A DNA stretch of 10,114 bases, taken from contig JACQHU010000146.1 in NCBI GenBank assembly GCA_016198805.1, positions 1 through 10,114 on the forward strand. Direction: 5' to 3'. The DNA is from Armatimonadota bacterium (GTDB lineage: Bacteria > Sysuimicrobiota > Sysuimicrobiia > Sysuimicrobiales > Humicultoraceae). Below are positions 1 through 6,530 of this stretch, piece after piece (positions within the stretch are counted from its first letter, which is position 1; each line of letters starts with the position of its first letter). The notes beneath the pieces are model-generated. The model was not told the DNA's origin and did no database searches. It saw nothing but the letters and a program-made list of their open reading frames with translations. A program made the translations under genes and the position numbers.

Positions 1-21
1 CCCCTGAGCGGGAGGATCCCG

Positions 22-468
22 ATGAAGATCGAAGGCCAATACCCGCTGCCGGCTCCGCGCGAGCAGGTCTGGGCCGCTCTCAACGACCCTGAGGTGCTCA
101 CCAGGACCACGCCCGGCCTCAAGACCCTGAAGCCCACGGGCGAGGGCACCTATGACGCGACCATCGAGCTGGCGGTGGGGCCGGTCAAGGGCTCCTATGA
201 GGGGAAGGTCCGTATCACCGACCAGGCGCCGCCCGAGCGGATGACGCTGGTCGTCGAGGGCGGCGGCCGGGTCGGGACGATCAGGGCGTCGGGCGCCCTG
301 ACCCTGGAGGCGCAGGGTGACAAGACGATGGTGCACTACGTCGGCGACGCGCAGGTGACGGGGGTGCTGATGAGCGTCGGGCACCGCCTCTTCGGCGGTG
401 TGGCCAAGCAGCTGGCGGGCGAGTTTTTCAAGGCCCTCGAGCGCGAAGTCGTCCGGCGCAAGACCTGA
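22..468 (+). CDS. coxG: CoxG-family SRPBCC protein (copy 1)
   Basis: This 148-residue protein belongs to the CoxG (carbon monoxide dehydrogenase subunit G) branch of the SRPBCC/START-like fold. The typical opening is visible: a short first strand, then APREQVWAALNDPEVL (about residues 11-26), the conserved Pro-Gly after it, a VGPVKGSYEGKV strand pair near residues 52-63, and a C-terminal helix beginning at SVGHRLFGG. CoxG proteins have been linked to attachment of CO dehydrogenase to the membrane and to quinone handling. This copy is short and shows no C-terminal hydrophobic tail. The ATG at 22 follows GGAGG at 11-15 with a 6-nt gap. The next gene begins 13 nt downstream, so the two are probably co-transcribed. 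A TGA at 5-7 could end an upstream gene, but this cannot be shown. The family is clear; the partner enzyme is probably the CoxM-like protein that follows and an unseen large subunit. Confidence 0.88.
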   Translation: MKIEGQYPLPAPREQVWAALNDPEVLTRTTPGLKTLKPTGEGTYDATIELAVGPVKGSYEGKVRITDQAPPERMTLVVEGGGRVGTIRASGALTLEAQGDKTMVHYVGDAQVTGVLMSVGHRLFGGVAKQLAGEFFKALEREVVRRKT

Positions 469-481
469 CGCGGGCGGCCCG

Positions 482-1372
482 ATGATTCCGGCGCCGTTCA
501 CCTACCATCGCCCCAAGACCCTGGGCGCGGCCCTGCGCCTGCTGCAGACGCTCGGATCCGTGGCCAGGGTGCTGGCCGGCGGGCAGAGCCTGCTGCCGAT
601 GATGAAGCTGCGGCTGGCCGCGCCAGCGCACCTGATCGACATCGGCCGGATCGCCGCACTGCGACGCATCAGGGCCGGCGGCGGGCGCCTGCGGATCGGG
701 GCCCTGGCCACGCACTCGATGATCGAGTCAGTGCCGGCGGTCCGGCGGTGGGTGCCCGTGCTGGCCGAGACCGCCTCGACCATCGGCGACCTGCAGGTGC
801 GGAACCTGGGGACGATGGGCGGGGCGGCAGTCCACGCCGATCCCGCCGCGGACTATCCCGCCACGCTGCTGGCCCTGGATGCCGAGTTCGTGCTACAAGG
901 GCCCGACGGCGCCAGGATCGTTCCCGCATCGGAATTCTTCCAGGGGCTCATGGCCACGGCACTGCGTCCGGACGAACTCCTGATCGAGATCAGCCTTCCG
1001 ACGGCGCAGCGGGTGGGCGCCGCCTACATGAAGATGCCCAACCCGGCCTCGGGGTTCGCGTTGGCCGGTGTGGCCGCCTCGGTCGCGCTGGACGGCGACG
1101 GGCGATGCCGCCACGTGCGCGTGGGGATTACGGGCGTGGCATCGGCGGCCTACCGCGCCAGGCATGTTGAGCAGGCCCTCCTGGGCCAGGAACCCACCGA
1201 TGAGGTCCTGGCCGCGGCGTCTGCCGCGGCCGCGGACGGGGTGGACGCCAGCGCCGACCTGCACGCCAGCGCCGAGTACCGGCGGCATCTCGCCCGCGTG
1301 CTCACCCGCCGCGCGCTGGCTGCCGCGCGGGACCGCAGGCGGTCCGGTAAGCAGGGCCTCCCATCTAGCTGA
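482..1372 (+). CDS. CoxM-like FAD-binding subunit of a molybdenum hydroxylase (copy 1)
   Basis: This is a medium (FAD) subunit of the xanthine dehydrogenase/CO dehydrogenase family, 296 residues, the usual length. It starts with the family signature MIPAPFTYHRP. Both FAD pyrophosphate-binding motifs are present: AGGQSLLPMMK at residues 32-42 and TMGGAAVHADP at 111-121. The C-terminal CO_deh_flav_C domain follows, ending near the conserved AEYRRHLARVLTRRAL. The reading frame is open upstream to 398, but that stretch overlaps the coxG-like gene in another frame, and the ATG at 482 gives the canonical N-terminus. At the site where the second CoxM in this window has KLERKVGDFA, this copy has KMPNPASGFA, which I associate with FAD subunits of non-form-I hydroxylases (inference). 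It most likely serves a different enzyme, with its small and large subunits upstream of the window. No clear terminator follows it. Confidence 0.88.
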   Translation: MIPAPFTYHRPKTLGAALRLLQTLGSVARVLAGGQSLLPMMKLRLAAPAHLIDIGRIAALRRIRAGGGRLRIGALATHSMIESVPAVRRWVPVLAETASTIGDLQVRNLGTMGGAAVHADPAADYPATLLALDAEFVLQGPDGARIVPASEFFQGLMATALRPDELLIEISLPTAQRVGAAYMKMPNPASGFALAGVAASVALDGDGRCRHVRVGITGVASAAYRARHVEQALLGQEPTDEVLAAASAAAADGVDASADLHASAEYRRHLARVLTRRALAAARDRRRSGKQGLPSS

Positions 1373-1396
1373 CTCTCCTCGCCGCCCACCTGGGGG

Positions 1397-1425
1397 TTGA
1401 CACTTTGGCGCCACTGGCGGATTAT
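1397..1425 (+). promoter_or_regulatory. Predicted sigma70-type promoter for the iclR-fragment/coxMSL operon
   Basis: TTGACA at 1397-1402 is a perfect -35 consensus. A 17-bp spacer leads to GATTAT at 1420-1425, which matches four of six -10 positions including the key A2 and T6. Transcription would start near 1432. It sits in the only sizeable gap upstream of the CO dehydrogenase structural genes, directly ahead of an inverted repeat, and points toward them. It is also locally AT-richer than the flanking genes. The prediction rests on sequence alone. Confidence 0.6.
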
Positions 1426-1442
1426 GCTCTTAACCGGCCACA

Positions 1443-1462
1443 TCGTTCTCTCTACAGAACGA
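1443..1462. promoter_or_regulatory. Perfect inverted repeat, candidate IclR-type operator
   Basis: TCGTTCT (1443-1449) and AGAACGA (1456-1462) are exact inverted repeats separated by six bases. The dyad begins about 11 bases after the predicted start of transcription, where a bound regulator could block RNA polymerase. GTTC/GAAC-type half-sites are known for several IclR-family operators, and the next downstream sequence encodes an IclR-type DNA-binding domain. The link between this site and that protein is inference. It could instead form a small hairpin in the leader RNA. Confidence 0.42.
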
Positions 1463-1463
1463 A

Positions 1464-1490
1464 CTATCGCGCTATCGCGCCCGCGCTAGC
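1464..1490 (+). repeat. 8-bp tandem repeat running into a leader dyad
   Basis: CTATCGCG occurs twice head to tail (1464-1471 and 1472-1479). The second copy overlaps an imperfect dyad: GCTATCGCG (1471-1479) can pair with CGCGCTAGC (1482-1490) at eight of nine positions. The dyad ends exactly where the AGGTGA ribosome-binding site begins at 1491, so a folded leader could affect translation of the downstream reading frame. Function is unknown. Confidence 0.35.
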
Positions 1491-1505
1491 AGGTGAACTT
1501 CCGCC

Positions 1506-1814
1506 GTGGGGGGGTCCGTGGTACCTGCTGTGGTGAGGGCTATCAGAATCCTCCGGTACCTGGAACGCCAGGGGACCCGGGGCGCGACCCTCGCCCAGAT
1601 CTACCGGGCTCTCGCTCTGAACAAGAGCACCTGCCATAGCATCCTCAAGACCCTGGAGCGATTCGGTTTCCTGGAGTCTGCTCCCCAGTCCAGACGATAT
1701 GGGCTGGGGAGGGCGGTGTTCGAACTGGGCCGCGCGGCGGACCGTGCGCGGCCCCATCTGGCCTTTGGCGTGAGAGTCGCTCCACGAAGACTGAGGCACA
1801 GGGGGTGGGGTGGG
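1506..1814 (+). pseudogene. IclR-family regulator, N-terminal DNA-binding domain only, open in frame into coxM
   Basis: The 103 codons before the coxM ATG encode a clear IclR-type winged helix-turn-helix. VVRAIRILRYLE (residues 9-20) is the first helix, ATLAQIYRALALNKSTCHSILKTLE (27-51) holds the HTH with the family's K-S-T-x-H recognition helix, and GFLESAPQSRRYGLG (54-68) is the wing. Homology continues through FELGRAA and perhaps RPHL, then fades. The effector-binding domain of roughly 170-180 residues is absent. GTG at 1506 follows AGGTGA (1491-1496) with a 9-nt gap, a plausible start. There is no stop before coxM, so translation from here would give a 394-residue IclR-HTH/CoxM fusion. 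I treat it as a truncated regulator, because coxM has its own canonical N-terminus and ribosome-binding site. A functional fusion remains possible: the HTH core is well preserved. Confidence 0.68.
1800..1808 (+). promoter_or_regulatory. Ribosome-binding site supporting the internal coxM start
   Basis: The purine-rich AGGGGGTGG ends six bases before ATG 1815. It supports translation of CoxM from 1815 independently of the longer open frame that begins at 1506. Confidence 0.45.
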
Positions 1815-2690
1815 ATGATCCCAGACAGGTTCGAATATTTCGCGCCCAGGACGGTCGATGAGGCGGTCAGCCTCCTCCAGAGGTATGGGGCGGAGGCGAA
1901 ACCGCTCGCCGGCGGTCACAGCCTGGTCCCCCTGATGAAGCTCCGTCTGGCCGCCCCCCGATACCTGATCGACCTGAACCGGATCTCGGGACTCGCCTAT
2001 ATCCAGGAGGCTGACGGCTTCCTGCGCATCGGGGCTCTGACCAGGCATGCCGACCTCGAAGCGTCGGATCTCATACGCGCGCACTACCCTCTGCTCGCCG
2101 ATACCGCCAGGGTCATCGCCGACCCCCTGGTGCGCAACATGGGCACCATTGGCGGGTCGCTCGCGCACGCCGACCCTGCGGGGGACTGGGGGGCGGCGAT
2201 GCTGGCCTCTCAGGCGTCGGTCGTGACCACCAGCCCCCGCGGCGCGCGCACCGTGTCAATCGATGACTTCATGGTTGACACGTTTACGACGGTCCTCGAA
2301 CCTGATGAGCTCCTGACCGAGATCCGCGTGCCCCGGCCTCCGGCGCGCAGCGGGGGCGCCTACCTCAAGCTGGAGCGCAAGGTGGGCGACTTCGCCATCG
2401 CCGCCGTCGGGGCCTCGCTCGTGCTCGATAGTCGGGGAACGTGTGACCAGGCGGGGATCGGCCTCTGTAACGTGGGAGCCACCTCCCTGCGCGCACAGCG
2501 GGCGGAGCAGATCCTGCGCGGGCAGAAGCCCGACGAGGCCACCATCGCGCGCGCGGCGCAGGCGGCGGCCGACGAGTCCGACCCGGCTTCCGACCTGCGC
2601 GGGCCGGCGGAGTACAAACGGGACGTTGTGAGAGTGCTGACGGCTCGGGCGCTGAGGCGGGCCCTCCAGAGGGCCAGGGGGGGTGAGTGA
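1815..2690 (+). CDS. coxM: Carbon monoxide dehydrogenase medium (FAD) subunit
   Basis: CoxM binds FAD and accepts electrons from the CoxS iron-sulfur clusters in the cytoplasmic LMS heterotrimer. From ATG 1815 the product has 291 residues, close to the 288 of the Afipia (Oligotropha) carboxidovorans protein. It begins with the signature MIPDRFEYFAPRT. The FAD motifs are AGGHSLVPLMK at 32-42 and TIGGSLAHADP at 111-121, the same numbering as the characterised enzyme. KLERKVGDFAIAA and the C-terminal GPAEYKRDVVRVL also match CoxM proper. The frame is open upstream to a GTG at 1506, which would add an IclR-type DNA-binding domain; I prefer 1815 because the N-terminus there is canonical and AGGGGG lies just upstream. 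The end overlaps coxS by 8 nt if coxS starts at 2683. The form I coxL downstream marks this as the CO dehydrogenase flavoprotein. Confidence 0.92.
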   Translation: MIPDRFEYFAPRTVDEAVSLLQRYGAEAKPLAGGHSLVPLMKLRLAAPRYLIDLNRISGLAYIQEADGFLRIGALTRHADLEASDLIRAHYPLLADTARVIADPLVRNMGTIGGSLAHADPAGDWGAAMLASQASVVTTSPRGARTVSIDDFMVDTFTTVLEPDELLTEIRVPRPPARSGGAYLKLERKVGDFAIAAVGASLVLDSRGTCDQAGIGLCNVGATSLRAQRAEQILRGQKPDEATIARAAQAAADESDPASDLRGPAEYKRDVVRVLTARALRRALQRARGGE

Positions 2691-3189
2691 GGTGGCTAGC
2701 CGAATCTCGGTCGCCGTGAATGGCACGGCCCATCACGCTGAGGTGGAACCGCGGCTGCTGCTCGTCCACTTCCTCCGGGAGGTGCTGAGTCTCACGGGGA
2801 CACACATCGGGTGCGACACGACCAACTGCGGGGCCTGCACCGTGCTCATGGACGGCCGACCGGTGAAATCCTGCACCATCTTCGCCGTCCAGGCCGATGG
2901 GCGGGAGGTCATGACCGTGGAAGGCCTGGCCAGGGATGGCCAGCTCCATCCGATCCAGGAGGGATTCCACGAGCAGCACGGCCTCCAGTGCGGGTTCTGC
3001 ACCCCGGGGATGATGATGACGGGCTACGCCCTCCTCCAGCGGACCCCCAACCCGTCTGAGGCGGAGATCCGGTGGGCGATTTCGGGCAATCTCTGCCGGT
3101 GCACCGGATATGTGAACATCGTCGAGGCGATCAAGCACGCGGCCGAGAAGATGCGCAGCGCGCCGGCACCCGCCGGGGGAAGGAGCTGA
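2683..3189 (+). CDS. coxS: Carbon monoxide dehydrogenase small (2Fe-2S) subunit
   Basis: CoxS carries two [2Fe-2S] clusters and relays electrons from the Mo-Cu site to FAD. The product is 168 residues from GTG 2683. The N-terminal plant-ferredoxin-like domain has Cys44, Cys49, Cys52 and Cys64 (GCDTTNCGACTV...SC). The C-terminal four-helix domain has Cys103, Cys106, Cys138 and Cys140 (QCGFCTPGM and NLCRCTGY). All eight ligands are therefore present. The start is either GTG 2683, overlapping the coxM stop, or GTG 2692, which has better spacing from the G-rich run at 2676-2683; the choice changes only three residues. coxL begins 5 nt after the stop, so translation is probably coupled. Confidence 0.95.
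   Translation: MSEVASRISVAVNGTAHHAEVEPRLLLVHFLREVLSLTGTHIGCDTTNCGACTVLMDGRPVKSCTIFAVQADGREVMTVEGLARDGQLHPIQEGFHEQHGLQCGFCTPGMMMTGYALLQRTPNPSEAEIRWAISGNLCRCTGYVNIVEAIKHAAEKMRSAPAPAGGRS
3180..3185 (+). promoter_or_regulatory. Strong ribosome-binding site fixing the coxL start
   Basis: AAGGAG lies 9 nt before ATG 3195, inside the last codons of coxS. It decides the start of coxL against an in-frame extension reaching back to 3072, which would overlap coxS and has no CoxL similarity. Confidence 0.7.
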
Positions 3190-3194
3190 TCGCC

Positions 3195-5546
3195 ATGGCC
3201 ACACAGGCGCACGGCATGGGGCACGCGGTCAAGCGCAAAGAGGACGCGCGGTTTATTCGCGGCAAGGGCACGTATATCGATGACATCAAGCTCCCGGGCA
3301 TGCTGTACCTGGACATCGTGCGCAGTCCGTACGCGCACGCCAGGATCAAAGCGATCCATAGCGAGAAGGCCGTGGCGATCCCCGGCGTGCTCGCCGTGAT
3401 CACCGGCAAGGACCTGGACAAGTACGGCCTGGCCTGGATGCCGACGCTGATGTCCGATCGCCAGATGGTGCTCCCCATCGATACCGTGCTGTACCAGTCG
3501 CAGGAGGTCGCGGCCGTGCTGGCCACGGAACGGTACATCGCCGCCGATGGCGTCGCGGCGGTCGAGGTGGAGTACGAGCCGCTGCCGGTGGTCGTGGATC
3601 CCAGGAAGGCGCTAGAGCCCGGCGCGCCAATTCTGCGCCAGGATCGGGAGCACAAGAGCAATCACATCTGGCATTGGGAAGTGGGGGACAAGGCCGCTGC
3701 CGATACGGCATTTCGGGAGGCCGCGGTCAAGGTCAAGCAGGACATCTACATCCCGCGCATTCACGTATCGTCGATTGAGACGTGCGGATGCATTGCCCGG
3801 TGGGAGCCTGTTGAGGGAAAACTGACCCTGTGGATGACCACGCAGGCCCCCCACGCCATCCGGACCGTCGTCGCGCTCGTGGCCGGGCACCTGGGTCTTG
3901 CCGAGCACAAGATCCGGGTGATTGCCCCAGATATCGGTGGCGGGTTCGGCGGCAAGGTCCCAGTCTATCCCGGGTATGTGCTGGCCGTGGCGGCCTCGGT
4001 GCTGACCGGCAAGCCGGTGAAGTGGATCGAGGATCGCATGGAGAACATGCAGGCCGACTCGTTCGCCCGCGACTACCACATCACCGCCGAACTTGCAGCC
4101 CAAAAGGACGGAACGCTGACTGCCCTCCGTGTGAAGACGATCGCGGACCACGGGGCCTTCGACGCCGCCGCGAACCCCTCCAAGTTCCCTGCCGGGCTGT
4201 TTTCCATCTGCACCGGATCCTATGACTTCAAGTCGGCGTTTGCAGAAGTGGATGGCGTCTACACCAATAAGCCGCCGGGAGGCATCGCCTACCGCTGCTC
4301 ATTCAGGGTGACCGAGGCGTCGTACATGATCGAGCGGATGGCGGACATCGTGGCGCATGAACTGGGGATGGACCCGGCAGAATTCCGCCTGAAGAATTTC
4401 ATCCCGCCGGAGGCCTTCCCGTACCAGTCGCCGCTCGGCTGGACCTACGACAGCGGCAACTACCAGGCGGCCCTCAGGAAGGCCATGGAAAAGATCGGGT
4501 ACGCCGACCTGCGCCGGGAGCAGGCCGAGAAGCGCAAGCGCGGTGAGCTGATGGGGATCGGCATCTCCAGCTTCACGGAGATCGTAGGGGCGGGCCCGTC
4601 GCACACCTTCGACATCCTGGGTCTCAAGATGTTCGACAGCGCCGAGATCCGCATCCACCCCACGGGGAAGGTCGTCGCCCGCTTCGGGACCAAGTCCCAG
4701 GGACAAGGCCACGAGACGACCTACGCCCAGATCATTGCGCATGAACTCGGCATCCCTGAGGACGACATCGTCGTGGAGGAAGGCGATACCGACACCGCCC
4801 CTTATGGCCTGGGCACCTACGCCAGCCGCAGCACCCCCGTGGCCGGGGCCGCCGGCGCCATGGCCGCCCGGAAGATCCGCGACAAGGCCAGAAAGATCGC
4901 GGCGCACCTGCTGGAGGCCCATGAGGACGACCTGGCCTGGGAGCGGGGGAAATTCTACGTGAAGGGATCGCCGGACCGGGCCAAGACGATCCAGGAGATC
5001 GCCTTCGCCGCCTACACGAACCATCCTCAGGGGCTGGAGGCCGGCCTGGAGGCCGTGTCGTACTACGACCCACCCAATCTGACGTTCCCGTTCGGCAGCT
5101 ACATCTGCGTGGTGGACATCGATAATGGCACCGGCGAGGTGAAAATCCGGCGATTCGTCGCCGTGGACGACTGCGGCAACATCATCAACCCGATGATCGT
5201 GGAAGGGCAGATTCACGGCGGCCTCACCATGGGGCTGGCACCGGCCCTCTACGAGGAGATCACCTACGACGAGGACGGCAACATCCGGGGCGGCAGTTTC
5301 ATGGACTACCTGCTCCCCACGGCGGTCGAGACGCCGCGGTGGGAGACCGACAAGACCACCACGCCGTCGCCGCACCATCCCCTGGGGGCGAAGGGCGTGG
5401 GGGAGTCGGCCACGGTGGGCGCGCCGGCCGCCATCGCCAACGCGGTGATCGATGCCTTGTGGCACCTGGGGGTGCGGCATCTCGACATTCCGATCACGCC
5501 GTGGAAGGTGTGGAAGGTGCTGCGGGAGCGCGGCGTGACGGAGTAA
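3195..5546 (+). CDS. coxL: Form I aerobic carbon monoxide dehydrogenase large (Mo-Cu) subunit
   Basis: CoxL holds the molybdopterin cytosine dinucleotide Mo-S-Cu site where CO is oxidised to CO2. The product is 783 residues; the A. carboxidovorans protein has 809. The active-site loop AYRCSFR lies at residues 365-371, and Cys368 corresponds to the copper-binding cysteine. This loop separates form I from form II enzymes, which carry AYRGAGR. Other landmarks are Gln217 in TTQAPHAIRT, the cofactor loop GGGFGGK at 248-254, SQGQGHETTYAQI from residue 501, and AKGVGES with Glu737 matching the catalytic glutamate. Long blocks such as FTEIVGAGPS, MFDSAEIRIHPTGKV and DTDTAPYGLGTYASRSTP are typical of form I. 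No signal peptide is seen, in keeping with a cytoplasmic enzyme at the inner membrane face. An XdhC-YHS gene starts 11 nt after the stop. Confidence 0.97.
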   Translation: MATQAHGMGHAVKRKEDARFIRGKGTYIDDIKLPGMLYLDIVRSPYAHARIKAIHSEKAVAIPGVLAVITGKDLDKYGLAWMPTLMSDRQMVLPIDTVLYQSQEVAAVLATERYIAADGVAAVEVEYEPLPVVVDPRKALEPGAPILRQDREHKSNHIWHWEVGDKAAADTAFREAAVKVKQDIYIPRIHVSSIETCGCIARWEPVEGKLTLWMTTQAPHAIRTVVALVAGHLGLAEHKIRVIAPDIGGGFGGKVPVYPGYVLAVAASVLTGKPVKWIEDRMENMQADSFARDYHITAELAAQKDGTLTALRVKTIADHGAFDAAANPSKFPAGLFSICTGSYDFKSAFAEVDGVYTNKPPGGIAYRCSFRVTEASYMIERMADIVAHELGMDPAEFRLKNFIPPEAFPYQSPLGWTYDSGNYQAALRKAMEKIGYADLRREQAEKRKRGELMGIGISSFTEIVGAGPSHTFDILGLKMFDSAEIRIHPTGKVVARFGTKSQGQGHETTYAQIIAHELGIPEDDIVVEEGDTDTAPYGLGTYASRSTPVAGAAGAMAARKIRDKARKIAAHLLEAHEDDLAWERGKFYVKGSPDRAKTIQEIAFAAYTNHPQGLEAGLEAVSYYDPPNLTFPFGSYICVVDIDNGTGEVKIRRFVAVDDCGNIINPMIVEGQIHGGLTMGLAPALYEEITYDEDGNIRGGSFMDYLLPTAVETPRWETDKTTTPSPHHPLGAKGVGESATVGAPAAIANAVIDALWHLGVRHLDIPITPWKVWKVLRERGVTE

Positions 5547-5557
5547 GGGCTGACCGG

Positions 5558-6529
5558 ATGGATGACCTGCTGACGCGGGCGCACGAGCTGGCGGCGCGCG
5601 GGGAGCCGTTCGCCCTGGCCACCGTGGTCAGGGTGGAGCGGCCGGCCTCGGCGCGGCCGGGGATGAAAGCGATCGTCCGTGCCGACGGGACGCTGGAGGG
5701 GTGGGTGGGGGGAAGCTGCGCCCACCCCATCGTCATCCGCGAGAGCCTCGTGCGGCTCCGCGAGGGCACCCCCCGGCTGATCAGCCTGAGCCCGGAAGAG
5801 ACCGATCGCGCCGAGCAGGAGGGAGTGATCCATCACACGATGACCTGCCACAGCGGCGGCAGCCTGGAAATCTACATTGAGCCCGTCTTGCCCCGGCCCC
5901 AGCTTCTCCTCATCGGGGAGGCGCCGCTGGTTCGCGCCCTGGCCCGGCTGGGACGGTTGGCGGGGTTTGCGGTCTGCGTGGCCGATGCCGGTGGGGAGGC
6001 AGGGCACAGAGGACAGGCGGACGATCTCGAGGCCGACCTTCGCCTGCCGCTGGAAGGGCTCAAGAGCACGATCTCATCAGACACGTACGCGGTCGTCGCC
6101 ACGATGGGCGACTATGACGAGGAGGCGCTGGAGGACCTCGTGGGCACCGGAGCCGGTTACGTCGGCCTGGTCGCGAGCCGAAAGCGGGCGGAGGCGGTGT
6201 TCGCGCACCTGGTGAGCCGCGGGCTGGGGGCAGAACACGTGCATCGGGTTAAGGTGCCGGCGGGGCTGGACATCGGCGCCGTCACCCCCGAGGAGATCGC
6301 CGTCAGCATCATGGCGGAGATCATCCAGGTCCGCCGCTCCCGGACGCCGGGCGTCAAGGAAGTTCCCCGTCAGGAGATGGCCACCGATCCGATTTGTGGG
6401 ATGACCGTGGCGATCGCGACGGCGACACACACCGTCGATCATCAGGGCGTCAGGGTCTACTTTTGCAGCGCCCATTGCCGGCACACCTTTGAGCGAGAGC
6501 CGGCGCGATACGTGACGGCGGGACCGTAG
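5558..6529 (+). CDS. XdhC/CoxF-family maturation protein with C-terminal YHS metal-binding domain
   Basis: This 323-residue protein has three parts. Residues 1 to about 110 form an XdhC_CoxI domain (RPGMKAIVRADGTLEGWVGGSC with Cys54, and CHSGGSLEIYIEP with Cys97). Residues about 115-260 form the XdhC C-terminal Rossmann-like domain, ending in VPAGLDIGAVTPEEIAVSIMAEI. Residues about 274-320 form a YHS domain: ATDPICGMTV, then YFCSAHCRHTFEREPARYV, with Cys280, Cys303 and Cys307 as likely metal ligands. XdhC proteins bind and sulfurate the molybdenum cofactor before insertion. YHS domains are found in copper and other metal-handling proteins. Copper delivery to the Mo-S-Cu site is an attractive inference only. 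The nucleotide-binding loop is GEAPLV (from Gly120) instead of GAGHxA, so binding may differ. ATG 5558 follows AAGGG (5545-5549) by 8 nt. A second XdhC-family gene sits at the window end. Confidence 0.88.
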   Translation: MDDLLTRAHELAARGEPFALATVVRVERPASARPGMKAIVRADGTLEGWVGGSCAHPIVIRESLVRLREGTPRLISLSPEETDRAEQEGVIHHTMTCHSGGSLEIYIEPVLPRPQLLLIGEAPLVRALARLGRLAGFAVCVADAGGEAGHRGQADDLEADLRLPLEGLKSTISSDTYAVVATMGDYDEEALEDLVGTGAGYVGLVASRKRAEAVFAHLVSRGLGAEHVHRVKVPAGLDIGAVTPEEIAVSIMAEIIQVRRSRTPGVKEVPRQEMATDPICGMTVAIATATHTVDHQGVRVYFCSAHCRHTFEREPARYVTAGP

Positions 6530-6530
6530 C

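Noticed and set aside
398..481. N-terminal extension of the first coxM-like gene
   Set aside because: It overlaps the end of the coxG-like gene, and the canonical MIP N-terminus begins at 482.
1330..1345. GGACCG-CAGG-CGGTCC hairpin near the end of the first coxM-like gene as a terminator
   Set aside because: It has a 6-bp stem inside the coding sequence with no T-run after it; chance occurrence in GC-rich DNA is likely.
1464..2168. Minus-strand open frame of 234 codons opposite the iclR fragment and coxM
   Set aside because: No recognisable domain; the opposite strand has clear IclR and CoxM motifs, and no start signals are convincing.
3072..3194. N-terminal extension of coxL
   Set aside because: It overlaps coxS out of frame and lacks CoxL similarity, while ATG 3195 has AAGGAG at the right distance.
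4299..5480. Minus-strand open frame of 393 codons opposite coxL
   Set aside because: Its translation is Gly/Arg/His-rich without recognisable motifs and it lies opposite strongly conserved coxL sequence. Long antisense frames are common in GC-rich genes.
5339..5557. N-terminal extension of the XdhC-YHS gene
   Set aside because: It overlaps the conserved C-terminus of coxL in another frame and has no XdhC similarity.
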